Shown piece by piece: positions 1 through 7,657 of a stretch of DNA of 25,950 bases (positions within the stretch are counted from its first letter, which is position 1; the number at the start of each line of letters is the position of its first letter). Both the position numbers and the translations under genes were made by a program. The DNA is from Schizophyllum amplum (lineage: Eukaryota > Basidiomycota > Agaricomycetes > Agaricales > Schizophyllaceae): positions 1 through 25,950 of the forward strand of contig VDMD01000236.1 of assembly GCA_007026445.1 (NCBI GenBank), given 5' to 3'. The notes under the pieces are model-generated. The model ran no database searches. It had not been told where the DNA came from and worked only from the letters and a program-made list of their open reading frames with translations.

Positions 1-675
1 TCGGATACCTCAGTTGCTGCTGCTTCGAGATTGTCAGCCACAGTGCAGCAGCCTCCCATGCCCGCAACACCGGCGCCATCGGCCTTCGTGTACAAAACCG
101 CCTACCCCCCGCGCCGCCTCCTGCGTCCGCGCCTCCAGTCGCATCAGTGTCCGCGGCCACTGCCACCGTCCACTGTCTCCGGCCGCGGCCTCCTTCAGCA
201 TACCTCTTACAACGTCCGCGTCCGCTCGTCTTCCCGTCTCTGCTCGCGCTCCCCACTCCCGCGCCGGCAACGCCGGCGACGTCGACCACCATCACACAGG
301 CCCACGCCCATGCCGCCCGGCCATCCGCTCCCCCAGCTCGCCACCTGGCCGCGTGGGATCACGCTCAGCATTCCCCTTCAAATATGCGTGCCACATGGCT
401 GCATTCTTCCAGGCCGTTGAGGGCCTCAAGCCCGCCCTTTGTGAACAAGGAGGAGGCGTACCTCTACCTCATTGCAGAATACCGGCGCCGTGGCACGCGA
501 GCACGTACTGGAAGCACCATCGGCTGTATGCGAAGCGGGAGGGGGATGCGCGGCTGCAGGCCGCGGTAGCAGTGGGGATGTGCGAGGCGGGGAATGGAGT
601 AGGTTTCTGCGCGAAGAGGAGACTGCTGGTCGCGTGCAGGAGGGGGAAGTGATACCCGCCACGCCTTCAACATGA
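1..675 (+). CDS. possible 3' end of an unrecognised gene
   Basis: I do not recognise this stretch. It is very GC-rich and all three plus frames stay open for long runs, so openness alone proves little. The first 400 bases read as Pro/Ala/Ser/Arg-rich low complexity. From about 400 there are more protein-like pieces in different frames: one containing KEEAYLYLIAEYRRRGT (448-500), one with YWKHHRLYAKREGDARLQ (about 508-560), and one ending in EGEVIPATPST before a tga at 673-675. Base composition drops sharply to AT-richer sequence just after 675, as expected beyond a stop codon. If real, it is the last part of a plus-strand gene whose start lies outside the window, with frame breaks like those in neighbouring genes. 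No function can be inferred. Confidence 0.25.
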
Positions 676-1204
676 TAAATTTACTGTTATTGACTGAGTA
701 CCATATTCCTTGTATTGTACGGACGATGAAACGTCGTCTTCTACTTCATGATTAACAGTGACTAGATTGGTTTCACTGAGAGATTGCGGCGTAGACCTGG
801 CCCTCTGTGTCTTTGAACTCTGTTTGAACATCTGGGCACTCTCGTTGCACACAGTCTCTCAACCGGTAATATCTGAAGATGGTACGACCATTGTTTAAAT
901 TGTGCAACGTCGAAGAACTACGCTACAGTAGACAGCGTAACGATACGATGTATGCTTTCTCCGATCCATCAAGCCAGTGGAAGGCAAAGACGAACATATA
1001 AAGAAGATCCAGCAAGTCAATCTCCGCCCCCTTTCCCCTATCCATCATCCACAGGAAGCAAGGATGATGTAGTGAATATAGAGGCGGTCCCAGCAATATT
1101 GCCTGCTGGCGCAAGATGATCACTCACTTACTCACACTAGCCTGCGGCGCACGCATGCCATAGATCATACATAAGCTCATATACATGAAGAAACCACCAA
1201 CGCA
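676..1204. other. intergenic, no gene seen
   Basis: This is AT-richer sequence between the possible plus-strand 3' end and the stop codon of RPL10. I see no conserved reading frame in it. It should hold the 3' untranslated regions and polyadenylation signals of both flanking genes, but I could not pin one down. Confidence 0.5.
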
Positions 1205-2058
1205 TTACTGTGCGCGGAGCTGGTTCTTGAGGTTCTGCATAAGGGGGCCCTTGGGCCGGATGAACTGCACGTAAGCACCGTCCCTGCACGCCGAGTGAGA
1301 AAGGATGCTCGCAAAATGAATGACTGTCACGTACTGCAACACACGTCCGTCAGCCTTGAGCGCCTGGTACTGCTCCTTGTTAACGTTGGTGAAGCCCCAC
1401 TTCTTGGAGACAATAATCTTTTGGCGGCCGGGGAACTTATAACGGGCGCGGCGGAGAGCTTCCATGATGACGGGGCGTTGTTCTCCTTGCAACGGATGGA
1501 AAGGATGACCTGGCCGATGTTGACACGGGCGACCGTGCCGTACGGCTTACCCCAAGCACCGCGCATACCGGTCTGCAGACTGAACAAAGTGATGTCAGCG
1601 GCACGATACCAGCATAAACGAAGGCAACGCACCGATCGGCACCAGCGCAGGACAGCATCTTGTTGATACGGATGACGTGGAAGGGGTGGACGCGGACGCG
1701 CATGTGGAAGGAGTCTTTGCCAGAGGTCTTGGTAACGTACCTAGCGACTATCAGTACGATGGATAATTGCCAAAGATGAATGCTCACTTGTTGGCACAAA
1801 TACGGGCGGCTTCGAGAGCCTCAGAGCTCAACTGCTCGTACTCATCGGAGACAAGATGGCAGCAGAAGGGGAACTCGTCGACCGAGGCACGCTTGCGACC
1901 GAGATCGAAGATGCGGATCTACAAAATGTTAGCTTACATATCGGAAAGGGACAAGCTAGTATGCGCACCTTCGGGTCAGGGACACCACGGTTGTACCTAC
2001 TCTTCGGGTAGGGCTTGTTCTTGCAGTAACGGTAGCAGCGAGCGGGACGGCGACCCAT
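1205..2058 (-). CDS. RPL10: 60S ribosomal protein L10 (uL16)
   Basis: This encodes the large-subunit ribosomal protein uL16, which sits near the peptidyl-transferase centre and is added late in cytoplasmic 60S maturation. The start [20 protein letters not shown] is the family signature; later pieces such as [39 protein letters not shown] and [16 protein letters not shown] match along the whole length. Exons on the minus strand are 2058-1969, 1918-1788, 1740-1633, 1579-1335 and 1283-1205, separated by introns of 50, 47, 53 and 51 bases with clean GT-AG ends. Exon 4 carries a one-base frame break at a four-G run (1472-1475): the expected N-A-P-V-I-M needs one more C in sense. With it restored the protein is 217 residues, normal for the family. 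A gtgagt donor at 2366 and a pyrimidine-rich acceptor at 2069 could define a 298-base 5' UTR intron. Confidence 0.97.
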
Positions 2059-2936
2059 CTTGTCTGATCTGACAAAGCACAGTCAGAAAATCTGCAAGCC
2101 TGGACTGAAAGGCGATTGCTGCTGCAACGGTGTGTTGCGGTGTATGATAAGAGGGCCATAGATGCCCGGAGGTGATATCTGGCGGAGAGCGAAGACGCTG
2201 GAGAGACAGAGGGATGAGGTAGGCTGAACCCTGCAGAACGTCATCTAGCGAGTCTGAGGCCAATCCAGCCGTTTCTCGCCGGATTTCCGCAAAAGGGTCC
2301 GTAGAACGTATGCCAGCAGCAGCGACAGCGATTCGGGGCAGACGATGCAGCGGCAGCGGTACTCACTATGTTGGGGGGCGTTGAGGATGGCACAGCGCCG
2401 ACGACAGCCTTACTCTTGTATTTGTGACAGTAGTCACGAATTGTCACATGCTCACGCATTACTCAGTCGGTTCCTTACCAAGACAGTTCGACCTTGGTCA
2501 TCCCCCGACTACTGAGTCTGTTTGACTCTATATTCCGGCTTTCACTGTTCAGGCAGCAGCAACCCTTCAGGCTATGCCACTCACTGAGAATGGCGGTTTG
2601 CAAGGCAATATGACTATATTTTCGGCAACGAGCCAGTCGTTCGAACTTCAGTCACGCCGGCGGCGGGGCGCCCGGACCGGCTCTACCTCGCCCGACGCCA
2701 TCTCAGTCTGTCTTTGCGACCCACCATCTACAGCTCTTGATTTGGCGCTGGCTATATAGCGATTCAAACTCGCTCAAGTCGAGGCCGCACTCACGCTTGT
2801 GGCTCCAGACTTTACTTGTGCTTTTATTGCCTCTGTACGCCCAAGGCACATCACCTACTATTCAACATGTCTGATCATGCCCATTCTATTGCGCTCAGAT
2901 TCGTCCGCAGTTGCTCAGTGACGCGCTCCTGCTGGA
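2059..2936. promoter_or_regulatory. divergent promoter region between RPL10 and the kinase-like gene
   Basis: RPL10 reads leftward from 2058 and the kinase-like gene reads rightward from 2937, so this block must hold both promoters. The RPL10 side may contain a 5' UTR intron (donor 2366, acceptor 2069). A short minus-strand frame, 2459 down to that donor, begins MREHVTIRDYCHKYKSK; it could be leader sequence or a small first exon, and I cannot decide. No other gene is visible. Confidence 0.5.
2753..2758 (+). promoter_or_regulatory. candidate TATA box for the kinase-like gene
   Basis: The hexamer TATATA lies in a GC-rich surround, about 110 bases before an ATG at 2867 and 180 before the ATG at 2937. 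Position and strand fit the kinase-like gene. The evidence is only the motif and its distance. Confidence 0.3.
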
Positions 2937-3739
2937 ATGAGCGCATTGACGTTCCATTTTCCTCCTAGGACGCAGTGGCCGGGATGGGAACATGCTGTGC
3001 TCGCCCTTCAGCCCTACGTAGGATCAACATGTCGCGGAGCGCGCTCGAACGTCGTCGATCCGTATGCATCATCGTCAAGCACCGTTCCCTTCGATCTTGC
3101 TGTGGTGTCCACTCTGGGTGGTACCGATTACGCGTCAGATTCGCCCATTTTCCTCGCGACCGCACGCGGTGAGGATCCTGCACGCGAGTACGTCGTGAAG
3201 ATGGCGCTGCGCGACGATCTCACCGCTGTGCTTGTAGCGGAATACACCGCGTACACATCAGCCGTGAAATCCTTGCAAGGGGGTCTCGTGCCGATATGCT
3301 ACGGCTTGTTCGTTTCCGAGCAGCCCGCACGATTGGACGAGCCGCCTGAGATAGGTGCGCTCGTACTGTCCTATGCGGGCACCCCACCGCCTGTCGCTTT
3401 TCCATTTCTTCCCGTGGTTATCAAGTGCGTGCATGGGTGCCGCTCTTACGTCCGTATCTTGTTGATCTATGATAATCGCACAGGCGAAAGGTACTGCAGG
3501 CGCTGGAGGAGCTACACAACGCGGGCATCGTCCACAGAGATCTGGCAGAGCGGAATATCCTGCTCGAAGCTCTACGTCCCGACGGCAATGTGTCTGAACC
3601 AGATGACTTCAACGTTCACATAATCGACTTCGATGCAATCGAGGCGGACCATGACTGCCCTGGGCTGTCCCCAGAGGGCGGGAGAAGGCCCTGCGAGCAA
3701 CTCACGGAGGTCGCGGAGATGTTCGGCCTGACGCGATAG
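2937..3739 (+). CDS. small protein-kinase-like (PKL fold) protein
   Basis: Two exons, 2937-3424 and 3484-3739, joined across a 59-base intron (gtgcgt...cacag), give an uninterrupted 247-residue protein. The N-lobe has a VVKMA segment, with Lys88 in the place of the ATP-binding lysine. The C-terminal exon has a catalytic loop, HRDLAERN (about 180-187), and a metal-binding IIDFD (about 209-213) where DFG would be. It stops about 35 residues later, so the usual activation segment with APE and most of the helical C-lobe are missing. Such short kinase-like proteins are common and fast-evolving in Agaricomycetes. Their substrates are unknown and I infer none. The start is uncertain: another ATG at 2867 opens a 17-codon frame ending at a possible donor (2918), but joining it to an acceptor at 2968 does not keep frame. 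Confidence 0.8.
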
Positions 3740-5011
3740 CGCATGCTGGCTTATGTCTGCCTATGTTTGCTTGGAGTAGCAGCGGGCTTCCTTGCTCGTT
3801 CAACAACTGCAGGAGTCATCATCCCGCGTACTTACCGCAGGACCGAAAACCGCCCGACGGGTACGCCGTCCTTGGGGTGGAGATGTTATTGCCGTTAATA
3901 GTGGCGACAGTTTTGCGTTGGCGAGGATGTGTGTGGGAGGGATGGAGAGGCCTTGCCGCAGACTCAGTTGCATACTAGCCACGCTTCCCGACGTGTAATT
4001 TATCTATCCCCTACCGGCTCTGGGAGACCTTGCACACGCCCACAGAAAGTGTATCAGCTCCACGTAATGTCTCAACGGTAGTAAAAAGCCCGATGGCTGC
4101 GATATACTTACGTTGTGGTGCGCCTTCGTTCCGCGAAAAATTCGAACCGTGGGATACCACTGCGGAGAGTACTGAGTCGTTGTCCCATTTAGAAACAATA
4201 GCCGAAGTTTCAAAGTTTCGACTCTCAGATAGCCTTCGGCCACACTAGATCTCACGAGAATGCCTTTGTTTAAGACTTGAGTCGAGGAAGAGAGGTGTAC
4301 AGTCTTGTTAGCCTGTTTCCCCATAGTCGGTATCGCCAGCCAGGCAGCCATCGCAAAAGCCACCGTTAGCCGTTACGGAGTGAGCCAATCTCTCCGACTG
4401 GCTATTCCTGTTAGAACTAACGCCCATCGATGGAGCAGCGTCAGAAACCTCGGCGAACCCAATCGTGACATCATCGCTGTACAGCCTCATTGGATTCCGA
4501 GTCCCACAGTTGAGCTGAACTCAATTTGCGGCGTTCAACACATCTCTGATTCTTCGGAGCCGGACACCCCAAGGCTTCCCTTCTCGAAGTTGACTCCGGA
4601 TCGGGAGAACTAGCGGACGACGGAGTCCGAGTTGTATTGGGGCGTATGTCGGAAATTAAGTATGGATGTGCCACTAAACACGAAAGGCTCGATGGGGTGT
4701 GCGTCAGCGAACAAAAGAGGGGAAACCGCTGGCCCTGGGAGAGGTTTCGAGCAGGGAGACCCGTCCGCTAGCCCCGCGGGCTTCATGGAGACTCGGCGCG
4801 CAATTTTGTCGGCGCAAGTTGGAGCATTGACTGCGGCGGTGTCTGAAGCTTGGAGGACTGAGGGGGAAGCGAGTCCTCGGACTAGAAGGTCTTCGAAGTG
4901 TAAGCACATGAAAACGGTCTTCCAAGACAGCACCAGGCAGGACTCGTCAAGAAATAGGCCACCAGCGGCCATCAGTCGTATATCGTCCCCGGATTGAGCT
5001 TGGCGTTACCG
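3740..5011. other. no assignable gene
   Basis: About 1.27 kb between the stop of the kinase-like gene and the stop of the F-box gene. Several frames of 60-120 codons are open on both strands, the longest about 120 codons at 4632-4997 (+) and 4610-4972 (-), which overlap almost fully. Neither translation shows a family motif or a convincing exon chain. It may be intergenic DNA, or a decayed or frame-broken gene. Confidence 0.4.
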
Positions 5012-7246
5012 CTAGGTTTTCCCGATGTCACCTGAGTCAGAAGAAACAGAAGGGGTCCCGCTACGTTCGCTTTCGTACGTAGAATGAGCTCTAGGCTTTA
5101 CTACACAGGGGTCAATACAACGGTACAGCAAAAATATGCGACTTACAGTTAGGCTAGTACTCCGCTGCGAAATATTACTCCGTGTGCTCGAAGCAGCATA
5201 TGTAGTAGCTTGCTCGTCCATGGGTACACTGCTAGACTCGGGGTTTGCACTCGTCTCGCGTGTAATGCGCGCCACATCCCGCTTTGAGTCAAATGAATAG
5301 CCGTAGGCCTCCGCGCTGAGTACCACCCGGGTACCGAGAGCATGTATCGCGCGCAAGACTCCCTCGATTTCCACAAGTGGCCACAGGTGCATAGGAGGCC
5401 ATGACTCTATTTCCAGAGACGTAGGATGCGTCGAAACCGCGCGAGGCGGGACCACCTCCAACGTCACCAGGTGCAGTCGGTGAGGCTTTTTGTGCCCCTC
5501 CTCCGCGACCAGACGTGCTGCGACAAAACGTTGAAGCTTTGAGAGCCATTGCCAGCGAGGGGGCAGCGAGATTTCCGGATTTCCGTCTGCGACTACATCC
5601 ACGTTGTCAGCTTCAAGGGTTTCATCCCTCGTTGCATTGACCTCCTGCGTCTCTACATCCTCCGGCAGGCGAAGCTTCATGGTGAGGTACCTCAGCCGAG
5701 AGCCCGCGCGGCGCCCAATAGCGTCAAGAACGAAAGATGACGGCAGCCCGCTTGTCGTGAAGCTGCGCAGCTGTGGCATCGCCAGCGCCTCGCGTATCCG
5801 CACGACGAGGAGAGCACTGATCAAGCTCGTGCTAGCTATAGACAGCACGAGCGTGCGTAGATGTTGAAGCAACGGGTGCCGAACGATATTACGCAAGGTG
5901 TAGGCCGCAAGCGACGCCAGGTCCGGCCATCCTGCCGCCGCGCGTGTCTCGCCCATGCTGACATGGCCCTCGCCAGGTGCTCCGACTTCTACGCCCAGAA
6001 CGCCTACGTTGACTTCGACTGTCACGTATTTCGCCGCTATCAGTGGTCCGAGCCCGCCGCCGTCCGTCGGGAGGTCGCCCAGCACGTTGGTCATCTGGCC
6101 GGGCCCGCGACCGGTGAGAAGAGCGCGATCTACTCGGCCTTGGATGTCGATGGAGCGTATCTGTGTCTTCGTGGGTAGGACGAGATGCTCGAGCATAAGG
6201 CGCGTGTGGCAGTCTAATAAATCGAGAGTTGCAAGTTGTGGTAGCTCTATGCGACGTCCTTGGCAGTCGTCCACTGTGGGCCCGTGGTCGACGATGTGCA
6301 TGTGCGTGAGGTCTGGGCTGGCTGCGAGCACGTCCAGCAGTGCAGAGAGGCTGGGGCGGAGAAGAGGCGCGTGGGCGGCAAGCTCGAGCGTGGTGAGGCC
6401 TCGAAAGAGTCCGGGAGGCCAGGCGACATATATATGCATAGTGAGGTGCTGCAGAGCGGGGAGGTCTCCTTCGAAGAAGGGCTCGAAGACGGCCGGCATG
6501 TAGTCCCGGCGTGGGATCAGGGTGAGAGAGCGAAGGGCAGGGAATTGAGCGTCATGCGCGAGGACTGCGTGCCTCCATTCATTCACAGCGGTTTCATGAA
6601 TCATCTCTATGAAGAGTTCCTCGACACGACCAGATGCCTGTGCTAGCGGGCCATAGGCATCGTCGGTCTGGCGGGCAGCATGAGAGACCTTTGGAAGTTT
6701 GAGCATGAGGTCGAGGTGCAGAGGCGTTTGCGCGGACCGTATCAGGTGGGCTGAAATACAATCCGGATGGAGGCGGCGGCGGTCAACGTGGATATTGCGC
6801 CATAGGTCAGACGCGTGCAGAGACACATCGCGCCAGCGTCTGCAGACGCCGCTGATAGCAGAAACAGCCTTGCGCTGAAATTGGCTGCTGCTGGAGGAGA
6901 AATATGTGGGAGCCGTCATTTCCGCATCGACGCAATGTGCGAACAAGAGCAAGAGGATCTCATTGGGAAATTGAGCGATGGGCACTCTGTGGTTTGCAAT
7001 TGCGCAAAGGGACATCATCAGTCCCTGCGCTTCGTGAAGAAGAGCCCTTATCTTCACAGTTGTGTCAGAAAAGACGGACAGCAGGGCACTGTAAAGAGAA
7101 CATACCTGATCGTCGTCACAGTCCTCTCTGTAATCCGATGAGCTTGATGCAAGGACATCAATGAAAAGGACATACATGTTCAGCTCGTTTACGCGTTGGC
7201 GGACATCTGATAAGGTATGTAGTAGCAATGTACTGTCCTTGACCAT
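5012..7246 (-). CDS. F-box protein with long C-terminal region
   Basis: A continuous frame of 744 codons with no break. F-box proteins usually recruit substrates to SCF ubiquitin ligases by binding Skp1. Residues 1-90 are helical, with an acidic patch (EDCDDD). The F-box follows at about 90-152: IAQFPNEILLLLFAHC, then AISGVCRRWRDVSLHASDLWRNI, the typical layout of the F-box-like proteins that are expanded in basidiomycetes. The rest is Leu-rich, with repeating patterns such as FPALRSLTLI and LPALQHLTMHI that suggest leucine-rich repeats. Near the 3' end a good intron is possible: gtaagt at 5146 to tgtag at 5101, 46 bases. It would leave exactly 700 codons followed at once by TAA at 5100-5098. 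So the protein is 744 residues unspliced or 700 spliced. The target is unknown. Confidence 0.85.
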   Translation of the reverse strand: MVKDSTLLLHTLSDVRQRVNELNMYVLFIDVLASSSSDYREDCDDDQVCSLYSALLSVFSDTTVKIRALLHEAQGLMMSLCAIANHRVPIAQFPNEILLLLFAHCVDAEMTAPTYFSSSSSQFQRKAVSAISGVCRRWRDVSLHASDLWRNIHVDRRRLHPDCISAHLIRSAQTPLHLDLMLKLPKVSHAARQTDDAYGPLAQASGRVEELFIEMIHETAVNEWRHAVLAHDAQFPALRSLTLIPRRDYMPAVFEPFFEGDLPALQHLTMHIYVAWPPGLFRGLTTLELAAHAPLLRPSLSALLDVLAASPDLTHMHIVDHGPTVDDCQGRRIELPQLATLDLLDCHTRLMLEHLVLPTKTQIRSIDIQGRVDRALLTGRGPGQMTNVLGDLPTDGGGLGPLIAAKYVTVEVNVGVLGVEVGAPGEGHVSMGETRAAAGWPDLASLAAYTLRNIVRHPLLQHLRTLVLSIASTSLISALLVVRIREALAMPQLRSFTTSGLPSSFVLDAIGRRAGSRLRYLTMKLRLPEDVETQEVNATRDETLEADNVDVVADGNPEISLPPRWQWLSKLQRFVAARLVAEEGHKKPHRLHLVTLEVVPPRAVSTHPTSLEIESWPPMHLWPLVEIEGVLRAIHALGTRVVLSAEAYGYSFDSKRDVARITRETSANPESSSVPMDEQATTYAASSTRSNISQRSTSLTVSRIFLLYRCIDPCVVKPRAHSTYESERSGTPSVSSDSGDIGKT

Positions 7247-7657
7247 GTTGGTTTAGAATCAGCAATCCCCACCGGGTCGGTACTGAAAGTTATGTTGAAT
7301 TCGTTTGCGCGTGACGGAAGAAACAAAACCAAGCATAACGATCACATGATAAAGCTCGAAGTGGCGGATATTCAGTTGCTGGAAAATTGACATATGCAGC
7401 GCGCGCGTTCAGCCAAAGGCACGGCCTTGTTTTGCCTGGATGTCATGCGATGCAGGGCATGACACCGACAGAGCAGGAGGGGCATTGAAAAATGCACGTT
7501 CGACGCGTGCCAGACGCGGTGGTCACACATCAACGTAACGCGACTGTGACCATTGGTTCGCCTTCTCCTCGACGGTCACTTAAATTCTTGGCTTTTACGG
7601 TGTTCTCTGCCTCCTTGGTCAGGCGTTAGGCCGCCACTATACCCCCAGCGCGGAACT
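7247..7657. promoter_or_regulatory. divergent promoter between F-box and kinesin genes
   Basis: This 411-base block separates two divergent starts, the F-box ATG at 7246 (-) and the kinesin ATG at 7658 (+), so it should contain both promoters. I found no motif clear enough to name. Confidence 0.5.

Noticed and set aside
1..675. Minus-strand open frames in the GC-rich start of the window
   Set aside because: Pro/Arg/Ala-rich translations arise from base composition, and the plus strand has the more protein-like pieces.
1205..2058. RPL10 as a processed pseudogene
   Set aside because: All four short introns with proper splice sites are present and only one base is missing, so it is not a retrocopy.
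2069..2366. C/D-box small nucleolar RNA in the putative RPL10 5' UTR intron
   Set aside because: There is a weak C-box-like agatgac and a D-box ctga on the minus strand, but they are far too far apart and no terminal stem is visible.
5861..6646. Several plus-strand open frames of 100-180 codons
   Set aside because: They are shadows of the F-box gene, which has a clear domain and a 744-codon uninterrupted frame.
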